Shown here in pieces: positions 27,428 through 36,039 of a DNA stretch of 64,000 nucleotides. This DNA comes from Micromonospora sp. WMMD1155 (GTDB taxonomy: Bacteria > Actinomycetota > Actinomycetes > Mycobacteriales > Micromonosporaceae). The position numbers were made by a program, and so were the translations under genes. The DNA lies in assembly GCF_029581275.1 (NCBI RefSeq), contig NZ_CP120742.1, positions 6,634,501 through 6,698,500 on the forward strand. Direction: 5' to 3'. The stretch's first letter is position 1. Each line of letters opens with the position of its first letter. The notes beneath the pieces are model-generated. The model was given only the letters and a program-made list of their open reading frames with translations. It made no database searches and had not been told where the DNA came from.

Positions 27428-29727
27428 GACGCCTCCGTGCCGGTGCTCAGGTCGTAGACGGTGACACCGTCGACGGTCTGCGCCGTGAACGCCTCCGCGA
27501 CCCAGGCGGCGATCTCCTGGGAGGCCGAGCTGCCGCCGTTGGCCCGGAAGCCGCCACCACCGATGAAGTAGTGGATCTTTCCATCGGCCACGTAGCGCTG
27601 GAACTGCGCGAGGGTGGGCGACGGGTCGCTGCCGTTGAATCCGCCGATCGGCATCACCGGATCTCCGGTGGCGAGCTGGTAACCGGAGGCGTTGTTGGAG
27701 CCGATGGTGGCGGCCACCCAGGTGTAGTCGGCGCTGTCGCGCTCCAGCAACTCGCGCAGCGCGGTGCTGGGCTCCCGGGCGTCGAGCAGGCCGCCCATTC
27801 CCCCGCCGGCCGGGCGTCCCTGGCCGCCGGCGGGCCCGCCGTTGCGGCCACCGTCGGGGAAGCCCGGCCCCTGGCCGCCGTTCTGACCGCCGCCGTTCGT
27901 TCCGCCGTCGTCCTGACCGCCGCCGTTCGGACCGCCGCCGTCTCGACCGCCGCCGGGGAATTGGCCCCCGCCGGGGGTGCCGCCCGGGAACTGACCGCCA
28001 CCGTTCTGACCCCCGCCCGGGAATCGACCCCCGCCCGGGAAACCACCCGGGAACTGACCGCCGCCCGGCAGTTCCATCCCGCCCGGTGGTCGCCCACCGG
28101 GGAAGCCGCCGCGCCCGAAGCCGCCGGCCACGAACGGACCGGCGCTGGGGATCGACCCGGTGTGCGGGGTCGCCGCGGTCTGCGCCGCGTACGCGACCGG
28201 GCCCGCGAGGGCCGTCGCGAGGCCCAGACCCAGCACCACCGGCACCGACCGGCGGGGAAGCCGGGTCATCAGCAGGAGCAGCGCCGCACCGACCAGACCG
28301 GCGACGAGCACGACGCCGCGCAACCACGGGTACCAGTCGGGGCTACGCCCGAGCAGCGACCACGCCCACCAGACGGTGACCGCGAGAGTGCCGGCGAGCG
28401 TCGCCGAGGCCGCCGGTCGACGCCACCGCTGCCGTCGCGAACCAGCGACACCGTCGGCGGACGCCGGCACCGGATCACCCGCCGGGATCTCGGCGACCGC
28501 GGCGACAGCCGGTCGCCGCTCGTGCCACAGCATCGTGACACCGATGCCGACCAACGCACCGATCGCCGGGGCGAGCGCCACCGTGTAGTACGCGTGGAAG
28601 ATCCCGGACATGAAGCTGAAGATCAGGCCGGTGACCAGCAGCCAGCCGCCCCAGAGCAGCAGCCCGGCCCGGGCCCGGTCGGTACGCGCCGCCCGGCCGG
28701 CCACCAGCAGCCCGGCGACCAGCAGGATCGCGGCGGCCGGCAGCAGCCAGGAGACCTGACCGCCGACCTCACCACCGAACATGCGCAGGATGCCGGTCTG
28801 GCCCGAGAACGGACCGCCGCCTCCCGGGCGCCCGCCTCCGCCACCGACGCTTCCCACCTCGTCACCGGTGATCCGGCCGAGGCCGTTGTAGCCGAGGGTG
28901 AGCTCCAGGATGCTGTTCCCCTGCGACCCTCCGATGTACGGGCGGGCGTCGGCCGGGACCAGCTCGACGAGCGCCACCCACCAGCCGGCCGAGACCACCA
29001 CCGCCAGGCCCGCCAACAGCAGCTGTCGGACCCGCCGCCACAGCCCGGTCGGCGCGGCCAGCAGGTAGACACCGGCGAAGACCGGCACCACCAGGAACGC
29101 CTGGAGCATCTTGGTGAGAAAGCCGAAGCCGACCAGCACACCGACCAGCACGATCCACCTGGTGCTCGCCGACTCCACCGCGCGCACTGTGGCGTACGCC
29201 CCGGCGACCAGCAGCAGGACCAGCAACGCGTCCGGGTTGTTGAACCGGAACATCAGCGTCGCCACCGGGGTGACCGCGAGGACCGCGCCGGCGATCAGAC
29301 CGGCGGCCGGCCCGTACCAGCGTCTCACCGTCGCGTACAACACGCCGACCGAGGCGACCCCGCAGAGCGCCTGCGGCACGAGCATCGCCCAGCTGTTCAG
29401 CCCGAAGACCCGTACGGACAGGGCCATCAGCCACAGCGACGCGGGTGTCTTGTCGACGGTGATGGAGTTGGCGGCGTCCGACGAGCCGTAGAGGAACGCC
29501 TTCCAACTCACCGAGCCGGCCTGCACGGCCGCGGCGTAGAAGGAGTTCGCCCAACCGGAGGCACCCAGGCCCCACAGGTAGAGCAGAGCCGTGGCGAGCA
29601 GCAGGCCGGCCAGCGCGGGCCGGGCCCAGGCCGGCGAGCGACGCGTCGGCGGCGAGTGCTCGTCGGGGCGTGTGGCCGTCGGCGGCTCGGGTTCGGCGGG
29701 TGCCGTCAGGGTCTCTGTTCTGTCCAT
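27424..29727 (-). CDS. GT39/ArnT-like membrane glycosyltransferase with Gly-rich insert
   Basis: This 767-residue polytopic protein has about 12 predicted helices in residues 35-545. The luminal-loop motif YGSSDAANSITVDKTPASLW matches the PMT/ArnT family, which moves a sugar from a lipid-phosphate carrier onto an extracytoplasmic target. Residues about 550-650 are a low-complexity stretch of Gly, Pro, Asn and Gln (units such as GGGQFPGG, GGRFPGG). A folded C-terminal domain of about 120 residues follows (ADYTWVAATIGSNNASGYQL). This layout is typical of actinobacterial 'glycosyltransferase family 39' proteins. It sits 44 bases after the histidine kinase gene and overlaps the GT2-GtrA gene, so all four may be one operon. 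Confidence 0.85.
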   Translation of the reverse strand: MDRTETLTAPAEPEPPTATRPDEHSPPTRRSPAWARPALAGLLLATALLYLWGLGASGWANSFYAAAVQAGSVSWKAFLYGSSDAANSITVDKTPASLWLMALSVRVFGLNSWAMLVPQALCGVASVGVLYATVRRWYGPAAGLIAGAVLAVTPVATLMFRFNNPDALLVLLLVAGAYATVRAVESASTRWIVLVGVLVGFGFLTKMLQAFLVVPVFAGVYLLAAPTGLWRRVRQLLLAGLAVVVSAGWWVALVELVPADARPYIGGSQGNSILELTLGYNGLGRITGDEVGSVGGGGGRPGGGGPFSGQTGILRMFGGEVGGQVSWLLPAAAILLVAGLLVAGRAARTDRARAGLLLWGGWLLVTGLIFSFMSGIFHAYYTVALAPAIGALVGIGVTMLWHERRPAVAAVAEIPAGDPVPASADGVAGSRRQRWRRPAASATLAGTLAVTVWWAWSLLGRSPDWYPWLRGVVLVAGLVGAALLLLMTRLPRRSVPVVLGLGLATALAGPVAYAAQTAATPHTGSIPSAGPFVAGGFGRGGFPGGRPPGGMELPGGGQFPGGFPGGGRFPGGGQNGGGQFPGGTPGGGQFPGGGRDGGGPNGGGQDDGGTNGGGQNGGQGPGFPDGGRNGGPAGGQGRPAGGGMGGLLDAREPSTALRELLERDSADYTWVAATIGSNNASGYQLATGDPVMPIGGFNGSDPSPTLAQFQRYVADGKIHYFIGGGGFRANGGSSASQEIAAWVAEAFTAQTVDGVTVYDLSTGTEAS

Positions 29728-29771
29728 GCGGTCAGCCTTGGCGGCCAGGCTGGCGGGACGCCGTGTGCTGA

Positions 29772-31277
29772 CTATGCGTCAGCTGTGGGATGAGGCAACC
29801 GGACGGTGAACGCTGTCCGACCCGGCCGGCTGTCCACTCCGACCGTGCCCCGGTGGGCCTCCACCACGGCCGCCACGATCGCCAGGCCGAGACCGGTGCT
29901 GCCGTGCGCCCGGGACCGGGAGCCGTCGCCGCGCGCGAACCGTTCGAACATCTCCGGTTGCAGCTCCGCCGGTACCCCGGGCCCGTCGTCGGCGACGGTG
30001 AGCACGGCGTAGCCCGCGTCGACGGCCAACGTGGTGGTCACCGTGCTGCCGGGTGGGGTGTGCACCCGCGCGTTGGCCAGCAGGTTCGCGACCACCTGGT
30101 GCAGCCGGGCGGCGTCGCCGGGCACCCGAAGCACCACCTCGGGCAGGTCGAGCTGCCAGCGGTGGTCGGGCCCGGCGACGTGCGCGTCGCTGACCGCGTC
30201 CACCACCAGGGCGGTCAGGTCGACCGGTTCGACAGCGAGCGGCCGACCGGCGTCGAGGCGGGCCAGCAGCAACAGGTCGTCGACGAGCCGCGTCATCCGG
30301 GTGCTCTCCGACTCCACCCGGCGCAACGCGTGCGCCACGTCCGGGGGAACCTCGTCCCGGCCGCGCCGGGCCACCTCGGCGTAGCCCCGGATCGCCGCCA
30401 GCGGAGTCCGCAGCTCGTGGCTGGCGTCGGCGACGAACTGGCGTACCCGCGTCTCGCTGGCCTGCCGGGCGGAGAGCGCGTCGGCGACGTGGCCCAGCAT
30501 CCGGTTCAACGCCGCGCCGACCTGACCGACCTCGGTGCGCGCGTCGGTGTCAGCATCCGGCACGCGGACGGCGAGGGCCACCTCCCCACGATCGAGGGGC
30601 AGCTCGGTGACCCGGGTGGCGGTGGCGGCCACCCGGTTGAGCGGGCGCAGCGTGGCCCGGACGATCAGCGCACCGGCCGCACCGGCGACCAGCAACCCGG
30701 CGGCGGCCACCGCGGCCTGCGCCGCCACCATCCACCACACGGTCTCCTGCACGCCGGACAGCGGGATCGCGACGACGCGTACCCGGCCGTCCCAGTACTG
30801 CCGGGCCACGGCCCGGTAGTCACCGCGCACCCCGAGGTCCACGGTGCGTGGTTCCACGTCGACCGGCAGAGCCGCCAGCGCGGCGACCTCACCGACCGGA
30901 ACGGCCTGTTCGTCGGGGAACGGGTCGCCACTGGACGGCCTGTCGGTCAGCGTCCGCGCGCTGACCACCCGCCCGTCGGTGATCACGGCGACCACCGTGC
31001 CCGACGGCGATCCGGGTGGCACGCCGGGTCCGTTGCCCGGGAACACCGGCCGCCCCGGACGGTCACCCCGCATGGTCGTCGCGGGTGCCAGCTGGGCGTC
31101 GAGCCGGTCGATCAGGAAGTGCCGCAGCGCCACGGTGGTCAGGCCACCGATCGCGACGCTGACCACCGCCAGCAGCGCGAGCAGGGCGAACACCAGTCGG
31201 GTACGCAGGGAGCGGCCGGCCAGCCACCGTCGGGCGGCACGCAGCGGTCGGCGGTCACTCGGCGGGTTTGAGGACAT
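29772..31277 (-). CDS. Two-component sensor histidine kinase
   Basis: This 501-residue membrane kinase begins at the ATG MSSNPPSDRRPLRAARRW; a GTG three codons upstream is possible. Two membrane helices (LVFALLALLAVVSVAIGGL, and AAVAAAGLLVAGAAGALIV near residue 200) enclose an extracytoplasmic sensor of about 135 residues. A HAMP linker follows, then the phospho-acceptor ASHELRTPLAAIRGY and the ATP-binding motifs NLLANARVHT (N box), DDGPGVP (G1) and HGSTGLGLAIV (G2). It resembles TcrY/PrrB-type kinases. Its start overlaps the response regulator stop by 23 bases, and the glycosyltransferases follow by 44 bases, suggesting autoregulation of envelope glycosylation. The signal is unknown. Confidence 0.9.
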   Translation of the reverse strand: MSSNPPSDRRPLRAARRWLAGRSLRTRLVFALLALLAVVSVAIGGLTTVALRHFLIDRLDAQLAPATTMRGDRPGRPVFPGNGPGVPPGSPSGTVVAVITDGRVVSARTLTDRPSSGDPFPDEQAVPVGEVAALAALPVDVEPRTVDLGVRGDYRAVARQYWDGRVRVVAIPLSGVQETVWWMVAAQAAVAAAGLLVAGAAGALIVRATLRPLNRVAATATRVTELPLDRGEVALAVRVPDADTDARTEVGQVGAALNRMLGHVADALSARQASETRVRQFVADASHELRTPLAAIRGYAEVARRGRDEVPPDVAHALRRVESESTRMTRLVDDLLLLARLDAGRPLAVEPVDLTALVVDAVSDAHVAGPDHRWQLDLPEVVLRVPGDAARLHQVVANLLANARVHTPPGSTVTTTLAVDAGYAVLTVADDGPGVPAELQPEMFERFARGDGSRSRAHGSTGLGLAIVAAVVEAHRGTVGVDSRPGRTAFTVRLPHPTADA

Positions 31278-32010
31278 AGCCCGCACCGCGCAGCGTGTGG
31301 ATCATCGGCGCCCGGCCGGCGTCGATCTTCTTGCGCAGGTACGAGATGTACAGCTCCACCACGTTGGCCTGGCCGCCGAAGTCGTAGTTCCACACCCGGT
31401 CGAGGATCTGCGCCTTGCTGAGCACCCGACGCGGATTGCGCATCAGGTAGCGCAGCAGCTCGAACTCGGTGGCGGTGAGCGTGACCAGTTGGCCGGATCG
31501 ACGCACCTCGTGACTGTCCTCGTCGAGGCTGAGGTCGCCGACGGTCAGCACGGCGTCCTCGCGGGCGGCGACCGCGAACCCGGAGCGGCGCAACAGGGCG
31601 CGCAACCGGGCGATCACCTCCTCCAGGCTGAACGGCTTGGTCACGTAGTCGTCCCCGCCGACGGTCAACCCGGCGATGCGCTCCTCCACCGCGTCGCGGG
31701 CGGTCAGGAAGAGCACCGGCACGGTGGGCGCGTACTCACGCAGTCGACGCAGCACCTGGAAGCCGTCCAGGTCGGGCAACATCACGTCGAGCACCACCGC
31801 GTCCGGCTGGAACTGCCGGGCGGCACTCAACGCCGCCATCCCGTCACCGGCGCTGCGGACCTGCCAACCCTCGTACCGCAGGGCCATCGACAGCAGATCG
31901 GTGAGCGTGGGCTCGTCGTCGACCACCAGCACCCGCACGGGTTCCCCGTCGGGGCGGCGTAGCTCGATCCGGCTCGGTGCGGCCTGCCCGTTCATGACCA
32001 TGCCGCCCAT
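31255..32010 (-). CDS. OmpR/PhoB-type response regulator
   Basis: This is a protein of about 251 residues. The receiver domain runs from VRVLVVDDEPTLTDLLS (acidic pair) through AVVLDVMLPDLDG (phospho-Asp) to LTARDAVEERIAG and the Lys in YVTKPFSLEE. A winged-helix DNA-binding domain ends in NVVELYISYLRKKID and HTLRGAGYVLKP, placing it in the OmpR/PhoB group and near TcrX/MtrA-like regulators. Three closely spaced ATGs (32010, 32001, 31995) compete as start and none has a strong Shine-Dalgarno site; the first is used here. It is the first gene of a run with its kinase and two glycosyltransferases. Confidence 0.9.
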   Translation of the reverse strand: MGGMVMNGQAAPSRIELRRPDGEPVRVLVVDDEPTLTDLLSMALRYEGWQVRSAGDGMAALSAARQFQPDAVVLDVMLPDLDGFQVLRRLREYAPTVPVLFLTARDAVEERIAGLTVGGDDYVTKPFSLEEVIARLRALLRRSGFAVAAREDAVLTVGDLSLDEDSHEVRRSGQLVTLTATEFELLRYLMRNPRRVLSKAQILDRVWNYDFGGQANVVELYISYLRKKIDAGRAPMIHTLRGAGYVLKPAE

Positions 32011-32114
32011 CGTGGCCGCCACGTCTGTGCCCCGCCCCTGTGGAACCTGTGTGCCGGCTGTGCGGCCGGGTCGACGGAACTCCGGCGCCCGCACCGGTCA
32101 GCCCCGCGTGCTGG

Positions 32115-32345
32115 TCACTCGGACACCCCGAACGCGTCGGTGCGCACGAAGCGCATGCTCCAGCCGCCCGTCCCGTCCGGCCGGTCGCGTTCATAGAGGT
32201 GGTCCGGGCCGGGCTGCACCGGACCGGTGCCGTCCGGATGCCGCATGATCCAACGCTGCGGTGGGCCGCCGTCCGACCCGGCCGGCAGCAGCCGGACCAG
32301 ACCGTCCGCAGGCCCGCCGACGAAGCGGACGGTGACCTCGCTCAT
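32115..32345 (-). CDS. Small hypothetical protein (76 aa)
   Basis: The ATG MSEVTVRFVGGPADGLVRLL opens a compact 76-residue protein with three predicted strands and no membrane segment; its last part is GGWSMRFVRTDAFGVSE. The GGPADG-containing beta start and the YERD segment resemble short uncharacterised proteins common in actinobacteria, possibly phage-derived or regulatory in origin. It lies between the response regulator and the divergent protein kinase, with a 105-base gap to the former. The coding call rests on codon bias and a sensible protein sequence. Confidence 0.65.
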   Translation of the reverse strand: MSEVTVRFVGGPADGLVRLLPAGSDGGPPQRWIMRHPDGTGPVQPGPDHLYERDRPDGTGGWSMRFVRTDAFGVSE

Positions 32346-32556
32346 CGCGATGCCTCTCGGGTGACCGTGCCGGCACATTCGGTGACACCGGCTCTGGCTC
32401 GCAAGCTACCGCACCGGCCGCCGCGCCGCAGCGAGGTGCACGCGTCGGCCCGCCCCGCCGGTTCGCTCAGCGCGACCCGCCGGTTTGCCCAGCTCGGCGG
32501 TCGGGTACCGCGACCGGAGGATCCGCCGCCGGCGGGACGAGGACGAGGAGTGGTCG

Positions 32557-33489
32557 ATGCGCGCGCTGGACGGGCGGTACCAGCTCGAGCGGCGCATCGG
32601 CGTGGGCGGCATGTCCGAGGTGTGGCGGGCACACGACCAGGTGCTGGACCGGCCGGTCGCGGTGAAGCTCATCCTGCCCGGACCACACGACCGGGACAGC
32701 CCGGTGGAACGGATCCGCACGGAGGCCCGCTCGGCGGCCCGCCTCGTGCACCCGAACGTGGCGAGCGTGCACGACTTCGGCACCTCCTCCACCCTGCCCG
32801 GCCGCCCGGTGCCGTACATCGTCATGGAGCTGGCCGAGGGTGAGACGCTCGCCGCGCACCTGCGGGCCGGGCCGCTGGACTGGCGGATCTCGGTGCGGGT
32901 CTGCGCCGAGGTCGCCGCGGCGCTGGCCGCCGCACACGCCGAGGGCATCGTCCACCGCGACGTCAAACCGTCGAACGTCATGCTCACCCCGGCCGGGGTG
33001 AAGGTCCTCGACTTCGGCATCGCCGTCCCCACCGGCACCCCGGACCCGCTGCCGGAAGGGATCGTGGTCGGCACCCCGGCGTACCTCGCCCCCGAGCAGC
33101 TGGACGGGGAGCCCGCCACCCCGGCCGCCGACATGTACGCCCTCGGCGTGCTGCTCTACTACAGCCTCACCGCCCGCCTGCCGTACCACGCGGTCACCGC
33201 CGGCGAACTGCTCGGCGTACGCCGACGGCAGCCGCCGGAGCGGCTGCCCGACATCGACGGGCTTCCGCCGGAGGTGGCCGACCTGTGCCACTCCTGCCTC
33301 GCCGACGAGCCCGGGCAACGCCCCACCAGCCTGATGGCCGCACTGCTGCTGGCCGAGGCCGTGGACGCCCGGGTGTACGTGCCGATGACGATCCCGACCA
33401 CCCGCCGACCCGCCCCACCCTCGGCGTGGACCGAACGGGCCGCGACGGAGGCCACCGAGGCGGTGGCGGTGTTCGACCAACGGCGCTGA
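32557..33489 (+). CDS. Serine/threonine protein kinase
   Basis: This 310-residue soluble Hanks-type kinase starts at MRALDGRYQLERRIGVGGMS, with GAGGAG seven bases upstream. Kinase motifs are the Gly-loop IGVGGMSEVW, the catalytic Lys in PVAVKLILP, IVHRDVKPSNVML (HRDxKxxN), VLDFGIAV (DFG) and APEQLDGEPATPAADMYALG. After the kinase domain there are only about 45 residues. There is no membrane helix and no PASTA repeats, unlike PknB, so it is a stand-alone cytoplasmic kinase. Its target is not evident. It is divergent from the small hypothetical gene, and the next gene on the same strand is OsmC-like. Confidence 0.9.
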   Translation: MRALDGRYQLERRIGVGGMSEVWRAHDQVLDRPVAVKLILPGPHDRDSPVERIRTEARSAARLVHPNVASVHDFGTSSTLPGRPVPYIVMELAEGETLAAHLRAGPLDWRISVRVCAEVAAALAAAHAEGIVHRDVKPSNVMLTPAGVKVLDFGIAVPTGTPDPLPEGIVVGTPAYLAPEQLDGEPATPAADMYALGVLLYYSLTARLPYHAVTAGELLGVRRRQPPERLPDIDGLPPEVADLCHSCLADEPGQRPTSLMAALLLAEAVDARVYVPMTIPTTRRPAPPSAWTERAATEATEAVAVFDQRR

Positions 33490-33490
33490 G

Positions 33491-33538
33491 CCGCCGCTCC
33501 GGCGTTTCGCCCGGCCGCCGCTCCGGCGTTTCGCCCGG
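33491..33538. repeat. Perfect 24-bp direct repeat, two copies
   Basis: CCGCCGCTCCGGCGTTTCGC followed by CCGG occurs twice back to back immediately after the kinase stop codon, and a third copy starts but breaks off. It is intergenic with no evident function and is a likely length-variable site. Confidence 0.85.
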
Positions 33539-33580
33539 CCGCCACTGGGTAGCCCGCCGGTGAGCGACGGGAGAAACGCG

Positions 33581-34006
33581 ATGCCGGATCAGAGTTCCTG
33601 GCTGCGTGAGGCCACAGCGACCGCCGAGGGCGGTCACGTACGCACCGACGACGGCGGGCTCTCCACCGCGTTGGCTTCGCCGCTGGCGGCGCACTGCACG
33701 GGGCTGAGGCCGGAGCAGTTGCTGGCCGCGGCCTTCGCCTCCTGCCTGCACCACGCGGCGGTGGAGGCGGCCGGTGAGATCACCGACGAGGCGCACACCG
33801 TCCAGGTGCGGGCGGAGGCGAAGCTGGGACGCGACGACGACGGCCGGTATCGGGCCGACGTGCGCGCGCAGATCAGCTCGGCGGGTCTGAGCCGGGAGCA
33901 ACTGGCCGACCTGGTCGAGTACGCCGACCGGCTCTGGCCCTTCTCCAGCAACGACGCCAGCCGCCACCGGCTGACCGTCACACCGGCGGAGAACGGCCGA
34001 CACTGA
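33581..34006 (+). CDS. OsmC/Ohr-family protein lacking the resolving cysteine
   Basis: This 141-residue OsmC-fold protein has an ATG chosen because GGGAG lies upstream; a GTG seven codons earlier is possible. The peroxidatic site LRPEQLLAAAFASCLHHA matches the Ohr motif, with Cys55. The region that should hold the second, resolving Cys (CPYSNA in Ohr) reads RLWPFSSNDASRH, with Trp119 in its place. A further Cys39 lies just before the first motif. It may be a one-cysteine or atypical organic hydroperoxide reductase, or a non-redox OsmC homologue. It stands downstream of the Ser/Thr kinase and probably has its own promoter. Confidence 0.8.
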   Translation: MPDQSSWLREATATAEGGHVRTDDGGLSTALASPLAAHCTGLRPEQLLAAAFASCLHHAAVEAAGEITDEAHTVQVRAEAKLGRDDDGRYRADVRAQISSAGLSREQLADLVEYADRLWPFSSNDASRHRLTVTPAENGRH

Positions 34007-34040
34007 CCCGGCGACCACCAGCCGGCACCTCCACCGCATC

Positions 34041-34118
34041 ATGATCCACACGACATCGGGGAAGTCGGGGTATCCGAGCGGCTCTGACACCCCCACTTGC
34101 GGGAACCCGAGTCGATCA
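34041..34118. repeat. 78-bp palindromic element, copy C
   Basis: It starts ATGATCCACACG and ends CCGAGTCGATCA; the interior GAAGTCGGGGTATCC faces GACACCCCCACTTG. It is equal in length to copies A, B and D and shares its left end with copy D. It lies 34 bases downstream of the OsmC-like gene in a 515-base non-coding gap. Confidence 0.9.
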
Positions 34119-34174
34119 AAGCCGGATGTCGACGGCCGGGGACAGGGGACGGCCGGCCTGGCACCGGGGGCCCG

Positions 34175-34275
34175 GCCGGCGGACCGCCCCGAGACCCCGG
34201 CCCGACGGACCGCCCGGAGACACCGGCCCGACGGACCGCCCGGAGACACCGGCCTGGTGGGCCGCCCGGGGTCGG
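34175..34275. repeat. 26-bp tandem repeat, two exact plus two degenerate units
   Basis: CCCGACGGACCGCCCGGAGA followed by CACCGG occurs exactly at 34201-34226 and 34227-34252, with a degenerate unit on either side. It lies in the same 515-base gap (34007-34521) as copy C. The rest of that gap, about 34276-34521, has lower GC and no coding character and should carry the promoter of the lysozyme-like gene. Confidence 0.8.
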
Positions 34276-34439
34276 CCGTTCGGGGGATTCGGGCGGGACT
34301 GTTCGGGGGACACGCGCGGATGGCGAGGTAGACGGGTCGAGCGGCGGGCCGAGCGACCGCAATCACGCCCCGAATCGGAAATAACCGTCTCGCCTGATCC
34401 GCGAGGTTGCTCCGATTCGCTGACGGTGTGGGCCATCGA

Positions 34440-34456
34440 GCCCCGATGATCGGGGC
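34440..34456. promoter_or_regulatory. Candidate operator dyad upstream of lysozyme-like gene
   Basis: GCCCCGATGATCGGGGC is a perfect 17-base palindrome with a single central base, 65 bases before the GTG of the secreted lysozyme-like protein. Its compact symmetry without a loop suits a protein-binding operator better than an RNA hairpin. No binding protein can be named. Confidence 0.35.
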
Positions 34457-34521
34457 AAATTGTGGCGCATGCCACCGTATCGGCTGGCGATATCGAGCAA
34501 TTGGGTCTTTAGCCTCGTCAG

Positions 34522-35373
34522 GTGCATCCCGACGACCCCTCCGACCAGAAGCTGACCGACGCGCGCCCGAGCATCCAATCGGACGACGCCGCATCAACCG
34601 AACGGACGATCGGCCGTCACCGCGCCCCCGAACCACCCCGTCGCACCCTGCTGGGCTCGACCCCGGTCCGGGTGGCGTTGGCCACCGGTGTCACCTGCTG
34701 CCTGAGCCTCGTCGCGGTGGCCACCGCCCGGAGCGACAGCGACGACACCTCCCGCGCGGTGGAGCCGCTCGCCGAGGCGATGGCGGACCGTGCGGCGATC
34801 GCGGACGAGCGCGCCTCCCGGTCGCTGGACCGCGACATCGCGCCCGCGCGGATCCTGCCCAGCCCGACGGCGAAGCCGACGCCCAGCCCGACCGTCGCCC
34901 GTAAGGCGCCGAAGAAGCCGGTCAAACCACGCCGGCCCCGGCCGGTCGCCGGCCTCGACCAGGCGCAGATGGACAACGCGAAGATCATCGTTGACGTCGG
35001 TCTGGACATGAAGATGCCCCGCCGCGCCCTGGTGGTCGCACTGGCCACCGCCATGCAGGAGAGCAACCTCTACAACCTGGCCAGCGACGTCCTGCCGGAG
35101 TCGTTCGACTATCCGAACCAGGGCAGCGGCTCCGACCACGACTCGGTCGGGTTGTTCCAGCAGCGGCCGAGCAGCGGCTGGGGCACGGTGGCCGAGCTGA
35201 TGCGCCCGTCGTACGCCGCGCGGGCCTTCTACACGGCCCTCAACGAGGTCCCGGGCTGGCAGGACATGAGCGTCACCTACGCCGCCCAGTCCGTGCAGAT
35301 CTCCGCCTACCCGGACGCGTACGCCCAGCACGAGGAACGGGCGACGATCGTCGCGTCGGCGCTCACCGCCTGA
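34522..35373 (+). CDS. Secreted lysozyme-like protein (paralogue 1 of 3)
   Basis: This 283-residue protein has an N-terminal cytoplasmic stretch of about 50 residues, one membrane/signal segment (VRVALATGVTCCLSLVAVA), a Pro/Lys/Arg-rich linker and a C-terminal 150-residue globular domain. That domain reads NAKIIVDVGLDMKMPRRALV, TAMQESNLYNL, SDHDSVGLFQQRPSSGWG, GWQDMSVTYAAQSVQ and SAYPDAYAQHE. The ES in QESNLYN and the DHDSxGLFQQRPSxGWG block are the hallmark of an actinobacterial lysozyme-like/transglycosylase-like domain, in which the Glu is the candidate acid. It probably acts on peptidoglycan. Start GTG lacks a Shine-Dalgarno site, so a leaderless message is possible. Two paralogues lie at 54.3 and 57.9 kb. 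Confidence 0.75.
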   Translation: MHPDDPSDQKLTDARPSIQSDDAASTERTIGRHRAPEPPRRTLLGSTPVRVALATGVTCCLSLVAVATARSDSDDTSRAVEPLAEAMADRAAIADERASRSLDRDIAPARILPSPTAKPTPSPTVARKAPKKPVKPRRPRPVAGLDQAQMDNAKIIVDVGLDMKMPRRALVVALATAMQESNLYNLASDVLPESFDYPNQGSGSDHDSVGLFQQRPSSGWGTVAELMRPSYAARAFYTALNEVPGWQDMSVTYAAQSVQISAYPDAYAQHEERATIVASALTA

Positions 35374-35403
35374 ACCGACCACGGGCGTCGCCGCACCGCG
35401 CGG

Positions 35404-35925
35404 TCAGCGGCGGCCGGAGGGTGGTTCCGCGCCCGCGTCCAGCCCGCCGACGCCCACCCGGCTCCCCGGTACGCCGGCAGCCGCGGTCGGGGTGTCGGCG
35501 GGTACCTGGTCCACAGTCAGCCGGCCGAGGATCTCGTCCACCCGGGCCTCACGCCGCCGGCGCAGGTACAGCGCCGCCTCGAAGTCGCGGCGGGCCTCCA
35601 CCGCCTCGGCGTACGCCTGCTCCCGCACCTGCCGCGCCTCCTCGCGGGCCGCGTCCAACTCGACGCGGGCCCGGGCCAGGAGGTCGGCGGCCTCGCGTCG
35701 CGTCGCGTCACCGGCGTACCGTCCGCCGTTGGCGCCGCCCAGGTCGAGCCGTCGGATCAGCCCGCTGAGCCAGGCCGCCTCCTCGCGGATCTCGTCCCAC
35801 TCGCGGCCCACCCCGGCCGCGCCCTCGGCCCGGGCCGCCAGTCGGGACAACCGGATCCCCAGCTCGTCCAGGCAGGAATCCACCTGCCGTTGGTCGTAAC
35901 CGGTCTCAACGACGGAGAACCTCAT
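35404..35925 (-). CDS. DivIVA-like coiled-coil protein
   Basis: This 173-residue protein starts MRFSVVETGYDQRQVDSCLD, which matches the short DivIVA/GpsB N-terminal membrane-binding motif (F-x-V/T-x-x-x-GYD-x-x-x-V-D). The rest is an Ala/Arg/Glu-rich coiled coil (residues about 25-140, for example RARVELDAAREEARQVREQA) and a disordered Gly/Pro tail. Such proteins mark curved membrane or septal sites and organise wall growth. It ends 30 bases from the convergent lysozyme-like gene, but the two are not in one operon. The specific role is inferred from the family. Confidence 0.7.
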   Translation of the reverse strand: MRFSVVETGYDQRQVDSCLDELGIRLSRLAARAEGAAGVGREWDEIREEAAWLSGLIRRLDLGGANGGRYAGDATRREAADLLARARVELDAAREEARQVREQAYAEAVEARRDFEAALYLRRRREARVDEILGRLTVDQVPADTPTAAAGVPGSRVGVGGLDAGAEPPSGRR

Positions 35926-36039
35926 TCTGTCGCCCCCCAGGCAGCTGCTGTTACTTCCCCACCTGGATCCTCGGCCCAGACCGCGACGGCCGAGGGGGTT
36001 CGGGAAAAATGTTCAGCATGCGTGCGCGGGGGTCGTGCG

